A stretch of 18,644 nt of DNA, taken from contig DYJB01000006.1 in the NCBI GenBank assembly GCA_020723365.1, positions 21,214 to 39,857 on the forward strand, read 5' to 3'. The position numbers and the translations under genes were made by a program. This document shows, piece by piece, positions 6,370 to 13,161 of this stretch. The notes under the pieces were generated by a model that made no database searches, was not told where the DNA came from, and saw only the letters and a list, made by a program, of their open reading frames with translations. The stretch is from Candidatus Aquidulcis sp. (GTDB taxonomy: Bacteria; Chloroflexota; Anaerolineae; Anaerolineales; E44-bin32). Positions within the stretch are counted from its first letter, which is position 1. Every line of letters starts with the position of its first letter.

Positions 6370-7338
6370 ATGAGGGCTGCGGAGAGGCCAGACGGGAAGA
6401 CGGGCGGGGAGAAGCTGTCAGGGACCCGCAACTTCATGCGCGAGGCCGGACGGGTTCCGGGATTCACCTGGTTCGATCGAGTGCACGCGTATGTCTATGG
6501 GCGCTGGACCTACCTGTACATCGCCATCGGCGTAGGCGAACACCCGATTGCCCGCCTGCTGGGGCCGATCGTTCGGGCCGTGCAGCCCCGCCGTCCAGCG
6601 GAGGTGCCACCGCGCGGGACCACGGCCGACAGCTACCACGGGAAAGTACTTCCTCTGGAGACCGCCAGGCGCCTGGTCCGGGTCATGGAGCCGGTCACGG
6701 TCGCCGATCTCGAACGGGTGATCCCCTACCCGGTGGCCCGAGCGCTGATCCTGCGCCAGCCGGACCATCTGGTGGCGCTGGAGTGCCCGTGCCGGACGGC
6801 GCGCCCCGATCCATGCCTGCCCCTGGACGTGTGCCTGGTCGTAGGCGAACCCTTCGCCAGCTTCGTCGTCGAACACCACCCCCGGCGCTCGCGCTGGATC
6901 ACGCCCGAGCAGGCGGAGGCGATCCTGGAGGCGGAGCATCGCCGCGGTCACGTGCAGCACGCCTTCTTCAAGGACGCCATGCTGGGACGGTTCTACGCCA
7001 TCTGCAACTGCTGCCCATGCTGCTGCGGCGCCATGCAGGCCCAGCGCAGCGGCACCCCCATGCTGGCCTCATCGGGCTTTCGGGCGGTGCTCGAGGCGGC
7101 CGAGTGCGCGGCGTGCGAGGCGTGCGCAGACGCCTGCCCCTTCGGCGCCATCGAGATGCGTGGCGGGCAGCCGTACCCTGCGGATGAGGTTTGCATGGGC
7201 TGCGGCGTGTGCGTCACGCGCTGTCCCACCGGTGCGCTTCGCCTGGCGGAGGCGCCGGAGCGCGGCGTCCCCCTCGATCTCGAGACGATCCTGGCGGGGC
7301 AGCCTCGCCCCTCCGATCCCTCCTCCGAGGCGCCCTGA
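6370..7338 (+). CDS. 4Fe-4S protein with Cys-rich cluster and C-terminal 2[4Fe-4S] ferredoxin domain
   Basis: The 322-residue protein has no signal peptide. Residues 31-72 hold an amphipathic to hydrophobic stretch. The middle carries ECPCRTARPDPCLPLDVCL (Cys139, 141, 149, 155) and then ICNCCPCCCGAM with six cysteines in eight positions (212, 214, 215, 217, 218, 219). The C-terminus has two textbook CxxCxxCxxxCP motifs (246-257 and 275-286), so two [4Fe-4S] clusters are expected there; the upstream cysteines could bind further metal or clusters. This CPCR plus NCCxCCC layout recurs, to my knowledge, in uncharacterised ferredoxin-like proteins of anaerobes. Probable role: intracellular electron transfer, partner unknown. 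GGGAGG at 6355-6360 precedes the ATG at 6370. The region to the divergent glycosidase (6249-6369) must hold its promoter, but I found no clear one. Confidence 0.85.
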   Translation: MRAAERPDGKTGGEKLSGTRNFMREAGRVPGFTWFDRVHAYVYGRWTYLYIAIGVGEHPIARLLGPIVRAVQPRRPAEVPPRGTTADSYHGKVLPLETARRLVRVMEPVTVADLERVIPYPVARALILRQPDHLVALECPCRTARPDPCLPLDVCLVVGEPFASFVVEHHPRRSRWITPEQAEAILEAEHRRGHVQHAFFKDAMLGRFYAICNCCPCCCGAMQAQRSGTPMLASSGFRAVLEAAECAACEACADACPFGAIEMRGGQPYPADEVCMGCGVCVTRCPTGALRLAEAPERGVPLDLETILAGQPRPSDPSSEAP

Positions 7339-7517
7339 GCGTTCCCGCCAAATCACAAGGCTTCCTTCCGCCTCGCGGCGGCTGCAGGAGTGGTCGCGAT
7401 CCGGCCCGGGTTGGAACCGCACCCGTCAGCGGGGCGAGGGGTTAAGGTAGGATAGACAGCCGACTGCACCGGCGGAGGAGAGTCAAGGGAAGCCTCCCTG
7501 CCGCGCCTGGAGTTGCG

Positions 7518-7754
7518 ATGATTGCGTGGATTGGTATTGTGGCAGCCCTCTCTTTCTTCGTGCTGTGGGGCGGGGGCATTCTGCAGGAACTGGGCCGCCC
7601 GCGGAGCGGCGACTCGACCGGCGAGGTCGTCCAGCCGCCTCTTGGATCGCGGGCGCTGCTCGTGCCCGAAGAAGTGAGGCTTCAGGTCTTCGAAGATTTC
7701 ATTCGCTCCCCGCCGGAGGACGACGGCGAGGCCCCTCCCGCAGCGGCGGCCTGA
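7518..7754 (+). CDS. Small single-pass membrane protein, unknown function
   Basis: The protein has 78 residues. One membrane helix covers residues 2-21 (IAWIGIVAALSFFVLWGGG), followed by a polar tail with VPEEVRLQVFEDFIRSPPEDDGEAPPAAAA, acidic and alanine-rich at the end. GGAG lies about seven bases before the ATG at 7518. It ends 35 bases before the metallopeptidase start and is probably cotranscribed with it. No family recognised. The hydrophobic start and coherent soluble tail make a real gene more likely than a chance frame. Confidence 0.6.
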   Translation: MIAWIGIVAALSFFVLWGGGILQELGRPRSGDSTGEVVQPPLGSRALLVPEEVRLQVFEDFIRSPPEDDGEAPPAAAA

Positions 7755-7789
7755 GGCTGGCGCTCGTCTCCCTCGGCCCGTTCTCGACG

Positions 7790-8764
7790 ATGCCCCGACG
7801 CAGCCAGGTCCCCAGCGCGCCGCTCGCCCAGCGCGGGCAGACGCCGTTTCCGGCAGCCATCTCCCTGCGGGGCGTGCAGGCGGCGCGAGATCGCCTGCTC
7901 GCCGCGCTGGATGCGCTCCGGCTAGCCGACCCGGCTCTGGATGAGAGCGGACTGCAAGAGCTGGGTGCTCAGGCGCTGGCGATCTGGGAGCGCATCCGCG
8001 TCCTGTGCGAGCGCGCCGGTGTGGATGCGCAGTCGCTCCCCGATCCGACCCGGCGGGCGCAGGCGTGGTTCGGCGCGCTCTGCGACCCGGATGAGCGCCG
8101 CAGACACCTGGGCGCGCTGCGCGTGGCCAACGGCATAGACCGGCGCGTAACGGTCCGCTTCTACAACACGGCCAGCCTCTACCGCTTCGTGCCGATGCCG
8201 GGCGGCTGGCAGCTGACAGCCCATCAGGCGTTTATCGATGCTCCGCCCGAGGTGTTGAGCCCGCTCGTCCGGCTGGGCGTGCCCTACACGCGCAAACGCA
8301 AGCTGCGGCTGCTCGTCAGCGCTCATGTCGAAGGGCCAGGCTTCCAGGCGCGCCTGTCGGCACTTGAGCGCTCCCGGCGTCCGCCGGAGAATGCCGCCCG
8401 GGGCGTGTGGGTGGATCTGGGGGAATCCTTCCACAGGGTGAACCGCGACTACTTCCATGGCGCGCTGCCGGCGCCACACCTGGCATGGAGCCGGCGAGTC
8501 CGGCGTCAGGAGTTCGGGCGGTATGAGGCGCCCGCCGACACCGTCTGGCTAAACCCGATCCTGGATGACCCTCGGTTGCCACCGTTCGTGATCGACTTCG
8601 TCGTCTACCACGAACTGCTGCACAAGGCGCTGGGGGTTCGCGTGCTCGCCGGTCGCAGGCAGGTTCACACGTCCGCCTTCCGCGCCGCCGAGCGGCGCTT
8701 TGCCCGGTTCGCGGAGGCCGAGGCGAGCTTGAAGAGACTGGGCGAGAAGCTGCGGCGAGGTTGA
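7790..8764 (+). CDS. SprT-like zinc metallopeptidase (HELLH)
   Basis: The protein has 324 residues. The C-terminal third (about 205-310) has a SprT/M48-like arrangement: WVDLGESFHRVNRDYFHGALPAPHLAWS, then VIDFVVYHELLHKALG with the zinc motif HELLH (His274, Glu275, His278), and a likely third ligand His293 in QVHTSAFRAAERRF. The first 200 residues are not typical of SprT proteins. They contain a helical part and a segment around RRVTVRFYNTASLYRFVPMPGGWQLTAHQAFIDAPPEVLSPLVRL that I cannot assign. The frame is open far upstream, but that region overlaps the small membrane protein, and ATG 7790 is the first suitable start after its stop; no strong ribosome site is seen. The gene is convergent to the PIG-L gene. 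Substrate unknown; a role in protein quality control or DNA-protein crosslink repair cannot be chosen. Confidence 0.8.
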   Translation: MPRRSQVPSAPLAQRGQTPFPAAISLRGVQAARDRLLAALDALRLADPALDESGLQELGAQALAIWERIRVLCERAGVDAQSLPDPTRRAQAWFGALCDPDERRRHLGALRVANGIDRRVTVRFYNTASLYRFVPMPGGWQLTAHQAFIDAPPEVLSPLVRLGVPYTRKRKLRLLVSAHVEGPGFQARLSALERSRRPPENAARGVWVDLGESFHRVNRDYFHGALPAPHLAWSRRVRRQEFGRYEAPADTVWLNPILDDPRLPPFVIDFVVYHELLHKALGVRVLAGRRQVHTSAFRAAERRFARFAEAEASLKRLGEKLRRG

Positions 8765-8803
8765 TCTTGGAGGCAGGGCGGCCTGAGCCGGGACAGACGG
8801 GCT

Positions 8804-9550
8804 TCAGATCGGAAGGACTTCGCCCTGCGTCTTCTCCCACTGGTCGTCGGGGACCAGCGTGACGACCCGGAAGGCCTCGGCGTAGCTCATCTCCAAGCCC
8901 TTGGCCAGCTCGGCGGCCCATTCGCGTATTCGGGGCCCGGGATCCCACTCCCCGAGCTGACTGGAGTGCGCCTTGAGCGCCTCGATCTTGTCATCGATGG
9001 TGGCGTCGATCGAGATCAGGACGTCGCTCTTTTCCCAGGCGGTGACGTAGACTTTGCGCGGCTTGTGGGCACGCAGGCCCTCGGCCTCCAACTCCTCAAA
9101 CAGGTTGGGCTGCCCGGCGGCCGGGAAGGTGGCGTCCAGGGCGGCGGTGGCGGCGGCACGGTGGTCCGGGTGGTTGATGTAGTCCTCGCCGGCCCACACG
9201 ATCGTCGGGTCGCCCGCCACGACGACCTCCGGCCGGAAGCGTCGGATTTCCCGCACCAGCATCTTGCGCAGCTCGAGCGTCGCCTCGAGCAGCCCGTCCG
9301 GCTGCCGCAGGAACACGACCGTCTGCACCCCCAGCCGGGAGGCAGCTGCGCGCTGCTCGGCCTCCCGGATCTCGCCGGCCCGCTGCCGGGTCATGCCCGC
9401 CTGGCTGATGCCGACCTCGCCGCTCGTGCACAGGACGTAGCCGACGCGGCATCCGGCCTGCACCCAGCGGGCGATGGTCCCGGCACACGAGAACTCAATG
9501 TCGTCGGGGTGGGCGACGATCACCAGAGCGGAAGCAGGCGTGTAGGCCAT
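8804..9550 (-). CDS. PIG-L family zinc N-acetylglucosaminyl deacetylase
   Basis: The 248-residue protein begins with SALVIVAHPDDIEFSCAGTIARW, the LmbE/PIG-L hallmark. The zinc ligands expected in the family are His14 and Asp17 of AHPDD and His130 of NHPDH. CTSGEVG (41-47), RQPDGLLEATLELR and a C-terminal EWAAELAKGLEMSYAEAFRVV complete the fold. These enzymes deacetylate N-acetylglucosamine conjugates (GlcNAc-inositol in mycothiol synthesis, GlcNAc-malate in bacillithiol synthesis, and other amides). An inositol-phosphate synthase is present at 13162, so a GlcNAc-inositol-type substrate is possible, but this is inference. ATG 9550 has GAGGGA upstream. An alternative ATG at 9583 has GGAGGG, but it overlaps a TAGAAT -10-like element at 9587-9582 that would start transcription between the two; I therefore prefer 9550. 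Confidence 0.87.
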   Translation of the reverse strand: MAYTPASALVIVAHPDDIEFSCAGTIARWVQAGCRVGYVLCTSGEVGISQAGMTRQRAGEIREAEQRAAASRLGVQTVVFLRQPDGLLEATLELRKMLVREIRRFRPEVVVAGDPTIVWAGEDYINHPDHRAAATAALDATFPAAGQPNLFEELEAEGLRAHKPRKVYVTAWEKSDVLISIDATIDDKIEALKAHSSQLGEWDPGPRIREWAAELAKGLEMSYAEAFRVVTLVPDDQWEKTQGEVLPI

Positions 9551-9581
9551 GGAGGGTCCCTCGGAAAGTGTAGCCTGCGCC

Positions 9582-9587
9582 ATTCTA
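9582..9587 (-). promoter_or_regulatory. Possible -10 element of the PIG-L gene
   Basis: TAGAAT on the minus strand, the same hexamer as in the tRNA-Pro and histidine kinase promoters. It lies 31 bases upstream of the ATG at 9550. No convincing -35 is visible. Confidence 0.3.
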
Positions 9588-9700
9588 CCCTCCGCACAGG
9601 ATCCTGGCGTCCCCACCGACGGAGCCCCGCCCGACGGCCACGGATAGGCAGGGCCTTCCATCGCCGGGCGGCAACCTGGACCCCAGAGCGTCGCGGCGGG

Positions 9701-9730
9701 CTGGCAATCGTGCCCAAGCATTGGCATAAT
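9701..9730 (+). promoter_or_regulatory. Probable promoter of the ornithine carbamoyltransferase gene
   Basis: CTGGCA (9701-9706) and CATAAT (9725-9730) are separated by 18 bases. Transcription would begin near 9737, giving a leader of about 26 bases that contains GAGGAG at 9748-9753. The same -35 sequence, CTGGCA, occurs in the histidine kinase promoter. I see no arginine-type operator. Confidence 0.42.
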
Positions 9731-9762
9731 TCCCCCGTATCCTGAGCGAGGAGCGAGTGACC

Positions 9763-10764
9763 ATGGCCTTCAACTTGCGCAACCGCAGCTTCGTCAAGGA
9801 GCTGGATTTCACCTCCGAGGAGCTGCGATTCCTGCTCAAGCTTTCGGCGGACCTCAAGGCTGCCAAGTACGGCGGCTACGAGCAAGCGCGTCTGACCGGC
9901 AAGAACATCGCTCTGATCTTTGAGAAGACCTCCACGCGCACGCGCTGTGCCTTCGAGGTGGCGGCGCTGGATCAGGGCGCCCATGTGACCTACCTCGGCC
10001 CGGAGGGGTCGCAGATCGGGCACAAAGAATCGATGAAGGATACGGCCCGCGTGTTGGGCCGGATGTATGACGGCATCGAGTACCGCGGGTTTGCGCAGGC
10101 GACGGTGGAAACGCTGGCTGCCTACGCCGGCGTGCCGGTATGGAATGGGCTGACCGATCATTTCCACCCGACGCAGACTCTGGCGGACGTCCTCACCATG
10201 ACCGAGCACTGCGACAAGCCGCTGGGCCAGATCGCCTACTGCTACCTGGGCGACGCCCGCAACAACATGGGGAACTCGCTCATGGTCATGGGCTGCAAGC
10301 TGGGGATGGACGTGCGCCTGTGTGCGCCCAAGAGCCTGTGGCCGGTCGAGGAGCTGGTGGGGGAGTGCCGGGCGATCGCCGCCGCCACCGGGGCGCGCCT
10401 GACACTGACCGAGAAGGTGGCGGAAGGCGTGCGGGGGGTCGACTTCATCTACACCGATGTCTGGGTCTCGATGGGCGAGCCGAAGGAAGTGTGGGACGAG
10501 CGCACCAAACTGCTGAAGCCCTACCAAGTGACCGCGGAGGTCCTGCGCACGTCGGGCAATCCCAAAGTCAAGTTCATGCACTGCCTGCCGGCGTTCCACA
10601 ATCGCGAGACGAAGGTGGGCGAGGACATCTTCCAGAAGACCGGCCTGGACGGGCTGGAGGTGACGGAAGAGGTGTTTGAGTCGGAGCATTCGATCGTCTT
10701 CGATCAGTCGGAGAACCGGATGCACACCATCAAGGCCGTCCTGGTGGCCACGCTGGGCGACTGA
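9763..10764 (+). CDS. argF: Ornithine carbamoyltransferase
   Basis: The 333-residue protein is full length for the family. It forms citrulline from ornithine and carbamoyl phosphate in arginine synthesis, in the cytosol. Key motifs are all present: the carbamoyl-phosphate site FEKTSTRTR (53-61), HPTQ (135-138), the ornithine loop DVWVSMGE (232-239) and FMHCLPAFHN (271-280) with the catalytic Cys274. The NLRNRSFVKELDFTSEEL start and the C-terminal SIVFDQSENRMHTIKAVLVATLG are typical of the E. coli-like branch. The ATG at 9763 is chosen over GTG 9757 because GAGGAG lies nine bases upstream. It stands alone, with its own promoter and terminator, away from other arg genes, so an arc-type catabolic role cannot be excluded by context. 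Confidence 0.95.
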   Translation: MAFNLRNRSFVKELDFTSEELRFLLKLSADLKAAKYGGYEQARLTGKNIALIFEKTSTRTRCAFEVAALDQGAHVTYLGPEGSQIGHKESMKDTARVLGRMYDGIEYRGFAQATVETLAAYAGVPVWNGLTDHFHPTQTLADVLTMTEHCDKPLGQIAYCYLGDARNNMGNSLMVMGCKLGMDVRLCAPKSLWPVEELVGECRAIAAATGARLTLTEKVAEGVRGVDFIYTDVWVSMGEPKEVWDERTKLLKPYQVTAEVLRTSGNPKVKFMHCLPAFHNRETKVGEDIFQKTGLDGLEVTEEVFESEHSIVFDQSENRMHTIKAVLVATLGD

Positions 10765-10797
10765 CGCCAGCCCGAGCCAACCCGTGCTGCCCCGGAC

Positions 10798-10829
10798 CCC
10801 ACGCCCGATCGGGCGTGGGAGTGCTTTCC
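10798..10829 (+). terminator. Terminator of the ornithine carbamoyltransferase gene
   Basis: A perfect 22-base palindrome, CCCACGCCC at its left arm, GATC at its centre and GGGCGTGGG at its right arm (10798-10819), is followed by AGTGCTTTCC. It lies 33 bases after the stop. The T-run is weak but the stem is strong. Confidence 0.6.
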
Positions 10830-10881
10830 AGGCGTCCCGCCGCCGCTGCCCTAGCCCGCCAGGAGGCTGCCAGAGAAGCGC

Positions 10882-11358
10882 ATGGAATCCACACTCGCCT
10901 ACGGGCCGATCGACCTGACGCCCATCGCCGGGGGCCTGTTCATCTCCGACTGGCCGGATGCCCGCGATGCGCCCAGGCTGGAGGCAGAAGGCGTCCGCCT
11001 GCTGCTTTCGATGCACTGGCGTAGGCCACCGGGGGTCTACCGGCAGCCGCCGTTCTCGACGGTCTGGCTGCCGACGCTCGATACGCCGTTGGCGCCCATG
11101 CCGCTGGGCAGTCTGCGGCGCGGCGTGCTGGCAGCGCTCCCGGTCCTCGAGCGCGGGGAAGGTGTGCTGGCTCACTGCGTCTTCGGGCGGCACCGCGGCG
11201 TGGCGATGGGCTGCTGCGTATTGATTGGATTGGGCCAGACGGCGGAGGAGGCGATGGCGCTGGTGGCCGCGAAACGCGCCGTGGCGGATCCCTATGCGGG
11301 GTACATCCGCCGGCGCATCGAGGCCTTCGAGCGCGAGTGGCGCGGCGGTCGAGGGTGA
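10882..11358 (+). CDS. Dual-specificity phosphatase-like protein
   Basis: The 158-residue protein has the cysteine phosphatase loop HCVFGRHRGV (residues 98-107), a CX5R motif with nucleophile Cys99 and Arg105. Upstream are ITPIAGGLFISD-like and GVRLLLSMHW segments typical of small dual-specificity phosphatases, and Asp67 in LPTLDTPLAP is a plausible general acid. After the loop comes GCCVLIGLGQTAEEAMALVAAKRAVADPYAGYIRRRIEAFE, resembling the helical end of these enzymes. The substrate may be a phosphoprotein, phosphoinositide or nucleotide; nothing nearby decides this. The best Shine-Dalgarno match (AGGAGG, 10861-10866) is 15 bases from the ATG, longer than usual, so the exact start is not certain. 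It follows the terminator of the carbamoyltransferase gene and seems separately expressed. Confidence 0.78.
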   Translation: MESTLAYGPIDLTPIAGGLFISDWPDARDAPRLEAEGVRLLLSMHWRRPPGVYRQPPFSTVWLPTLDTPLAPMPLGSLRRGVLAALPVLERGEGVLAHCVFGRHRGVAMGCCVLIGLGQTAEEAMALVAAKRAVADPYAGYIRRRIEAFEREWRGGRG

Positions 11359-11424
11359 GCGGAAGCCCCGGAGAGGGGCGCACGGCGCGCGCCGACGGGC
11401 AGTCGCAAGCATGGTCGCCGGCAC

Positions 11425-11443
11425 GCCCCATCGCCGATGGGGC
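11425..11443 (+). terminator. Hairpin after the phosphatase-like gene
   Basis: GCCCCATC (11425-11432) and GATGGGGC (11436-11443) pair perfectly across GCC, about 67 bases after the phosphatase stop. No T-run follows (CTGCTGTCTTCC). Possible terminator. The rest of 11359-11544 holds only short weak hairpins and no gene I can support. Confidence 0.35.
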
Positions 11444-11544
11444 CTGCTGTCTTCCGCTGCCGAAGTCCCCGTCTCGCTCTGCCGGCTGTTGGCCGGTGGC
11501 AAGCCGTGGGGCGGTGCCGGCCTTACCGGCATTCAGAAACGCAA

Positions 11545-11568
11545 GGGACGACCCGCGGGGGTCGTCCC
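11545..11568 (-). terminator. Intrinsic terminator of tRNA-Pro
   Basis: On the minus strand GGGACGACCC and GGGTCGTCCC pair perfectly (10 pairs, loop CCGC), followed by TTGCGTTTCTG. It lies 12 bases beyond the tRNA 3' end. Confidence 0.75.
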
Positions 11569-11580
11569 TGCTGCCTGTAG

Positions 11581-11655
11581 TCGGGGCGGGCGGATTTGAA
11601 CCGCCGACCTCACGGACCCGAACCGTGCGCTCTAGCCGAACTGAGCCACGCCCCG
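11581..11655 (-). tRNA. trnP: tRNA-Pro, anticodon CGG
   Basis: Read on the minus strand, a complete 75-base cloverleaf folds: acceptor CGGGGCG/CGCCCCG with discriminator A, D-arm GCTC/GAGC with loop AGTTCGGCTA, anticodon stem CACGG/CCGTG with loop TTCGGGT, variable AGGTC, and T-stem GGCGG/CCGCC with loop TTCAAAT. The anticodon is CGG, decoding CCG proline codons. The 3' CCA is not encoded and must be added. It has its own promoter (11693-11721) and terminator (11545-11568), so it is a single-gene unit between the phosphatase-like and histidine kinase genes. Confidence 0.96.
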
Positions 11656-11662
11656 AGGCACG

Positions 11663-11684
11663 CATCAGGCGCACGCGCCTGATG
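11663..11684 (-). repeat. Hairpin in the tRNA-Pro 5' leader
   Basis: CATCAGGCG (11663-11671) and CGCCTGATG (11676-11684) form a perfect nine-pair stem with a four-base loop. It lies between the predicted transcription start (near 11686) and the first base of the mature tRNA (11655), so it would be the whole leader cut off by RNase P. It could also be a terminator of the upstream histidine kinase transcript. Confidence 0.5.
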
Positions 11685-11692
11685 ACGGGCCC

Positions 11693-11721
11693 ATTCTACC
11701 CCACCTGCACGTGCCCGGCAA
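11693..11721 (-). promoter_or_regulatory. Promoter of tRNA-Pro
   Basis: On the minus strand TTGCCG (11721-11716) and TAGAAT (11698-11693) are spaced by 17 bases, with a predicted start near 11686, about 31 bases before the mature tRNA. Confidence 0.55.
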
Positions 11722-11740
11722 GGTGACCCGAAGCGGTTGC

Positions 11741-11773
11741 GACTTCCGAAGTCCCAGCGGGACTTCGGAAGTC
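11741..11773 (-). terminator. Nested-palindrome hairpin behind the histidine kinase gene
   Basis: GACTTCCGAAGTCCC (11741-11755) pairs perfectly with GGGACTTCGGAAGTC (11759-11773) across AGC: 15 pairs. Each arm is itself a near palindrome (GACTTC, one base, GAAGTC), so the 6-mer occurs four times. It begins 11 bases after the kinase stop on the minus strand and probably ends that transcript, although no T-run follows. Confidence 0.55.
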
Positions 11774-11783
11774 GGGTTTGGGC

Positions 11784-13061
11784 CTAGCTGCGGAAGACGC
11801 GGGCGACGCTGCTGGCCTGCCGCTCGTTGACCGGCAGCATCATGCAGAACAGGCTGCCCGTGCCTTCCTTGCTCTCAACCCAGATCTGGCCGTTGTGCAT
11901 CTCGACCATGGCTTTGGCGATCGACAGGCCGAGCCCCATGCCGCCGTGTCGCCGGGTGAGGTGCGATTCGACCTGGTAGAAGCGGTCGAAGATGCGGTCG
12001 ACCTCGCCGGCCGGGATGCCGATGCCCGTATCGACCACGAAGACCTTGACGAAGCCGCCCTCCTGCTCAGCCTTCAGCCCCACCTGGCCCTGGGCATCGG
12101 TGAACGTCAGGGCATTCCGCACCAGGTTGCCCAGGGCCACGTCGATCTTGTCCCGGTCGGCCTCGATCATGAGCGGGTCGGTCTCGGGCACGTCATAGCC
12201 CAGCTCGATCTTCTTCTCGGCGGCGGCTTCCTGGAAGCGGGTGACGGTGTCGATGACCAGCTTGGTCATCGAGAACAGCTCGCGCCGCACCCGCGACTGG
12301 CCCTCCTCCTTGTGGGAGATGGTCGACATGTCCTCCACGATCGCCTTCAGCCGCATGGAGCCCTTGATGATGACGTCCATCTGCTCGGCGTGGTCGGGGG
12401 GGATGACCTCCTTGAGGAAGGTGGCGTGGCCGAGGATCAGCCCCAGGGGCGTGCGCAGCTCGTGGCTGGCAATGGCGATGAAGTCGGACTTCATGCGGTC
12501 GAGGCGCATCAGTTCGGCGTTGGCCTGCTGCAGGCGGGACAGCAGGCGGGCGTTCTCGATGGCGATGGCGGCCTGAGCCGCCAGAGTCTCTAGCACCCTC
12601 AGGTCATCTTCGGTATAATGTCCATCGCCCCGCTTGTTGACCGCTTCGATCACCCCGATGGTCTCCGCCTTGATGCGCAGAGGCAGGCCGAGGAGGGAGC
12701 GGGTCTGGAAGTGGAGGGCATGGTCGACCTTGCGATAGACGCGCGGGTCTCGGGCGGCGTCCTGGACGACCATGGGCTTGGTGTGGGTGAAGATCCAGCC
12801 GGCGACGCTGTCTTCGAGCGGAACGCTGAGGGTTCCCACACCTGTGCCTTGCGAAGGGTGGAGGGTCTCGAAGCGAAGCTCGCCGCTCGCCGGGTCGTAG
12901 AGCAGGATCGAGGCCGCCTCACTGTCCGTCAGCTCCATGGCCACGTCCACGATGCTCTGCAGGAGCGGGGCCAGGTCGAGCGTCGATGACAGCGTGCGGC
13001 TGATCTCCAGCAGGCGCTCGAGCCGCTCCGATCTTCGCAGGGGGCCCGTCTGACCGGTCAT
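11784..13061 (-). CDS. GAF-domain sensor histidine kinase
   Basis: The 425-residue protein has no membrane segment, so it is probably a cytosolic sensor. Residues 12-172 form a GAF domain (LERLLEISRTLSSTLDLAPLLQSIVD ... LLGLPLRIKAETIGVIEAVNKR), a module that binds small ligands, haem or nucleotides; the ligand is not evident. A short coiled linker leads to the HisKA domain with phospho-acceptor His200 in ASHELRTPLG. The ATPase domain shows the N box (NLVRNAL, 312-318), G1 (DTGIGIP, 344-350), F box (IFDRFY) and G2 (GGMGLGLSIAKAMVEMHNG). ATG 13061 has GGAG upstream and lies just downstream of a good promoter, so the longer frame to 13196 is rejected; that part would also overlap the divergent inositol-phosphate synthase. 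No response regulator is encoded in the window. Confidence 0.92.
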   Translation of the reverse strand: MTGQTGPLRRSERLERLLEISRTLSSTLDLAPLLQSIVDVAMELTDSEAASILLYDPASGELRFETLHPSQGTGVGTLSVPLEDSVAGWIFTHTKPMVVQDAARDPRVYRKVDHALHFQTRSLLGLPLRIKAETIGVIEAVNKRGDGHYTEDDLRVLETLAAQAAIAIENARLLSRLQQANAELMRLDRMKSDFIAIASHELRTPLGLILGHATFLKEVIPPDHAEQMDVIIKGSMRLKAIVEDMSTISHKEEGQSRVRRELFSMTKLVIDTVTRFQEAAAEKKIELGYDVPETDPLMIEADRDKIDVALGNLVRNALTFTDAQGQVGLKAEQEGGFVKVFVVDTGIGIPAGEVDRIFDRFYQVESHLTRRHGGMGLGLSIAKAMVEMHNGQIWVESKEGTGSLFCMMLPVNERQASSVARVFRS

Positions 13062-13084
13062 GACACTCCGCCGTGGGAGTGCCG

Positions 13085-13113
13085 ATTCTAGCACACGGCC
13101 CGCACGCTGCCAG
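13085..13113 (-). promoter_or_regulatory. Promoter of the histidine kinase gene
   Basis: On the minus strand CTGGCA (13113-13108) and TAGAAT (13090-13085) are spaced by 17 bases, with a predicted start near 13078 and a leader of about 17 bases. It lies in the 100-base gap shared with the divergent inositol-phosphate synthase gene; I found no clear plus-strand promoter there. Confidence 0.5.
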
Positions 13114-13161
13114 CGTCCTTCCGTCGGGTGACGGTGAGCCGAGGCCATCGAGGAGGAAAGC

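Noticed and set aside
8765..8803. Imperfect hairpin between the convergent metallopeptidase and PIG-L genes
   Set aside because: The arms (CTGAGCC and GGGCTTCAG) need a bulge and there is no T-run; too weak to list as a terminator.
9520..11532. 670-residue minus-strand frame opposite ornithine carbamoyltransferase and the phosphatase
   Set aside because: Covers two well-supported genes and their terminator on the other strand; composition is His/Arg/Gln-rich as in shadow frames.
11359..11544. Several short inverted repeats suggesting a structured RNA
   Set aside because: Apart from the eight-pair hairpin at 11425-11443, stems are about five GC pairs, common by chance at this composition; no promoter or known RNA pattern was seen.
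12610..12615. Perfect TATAAT on the plus strand inside the histidine kinase gene
   Set aside because: No -35, and no gene or RNA downstream on that strand; probably chance, encoded by the kinase codons.
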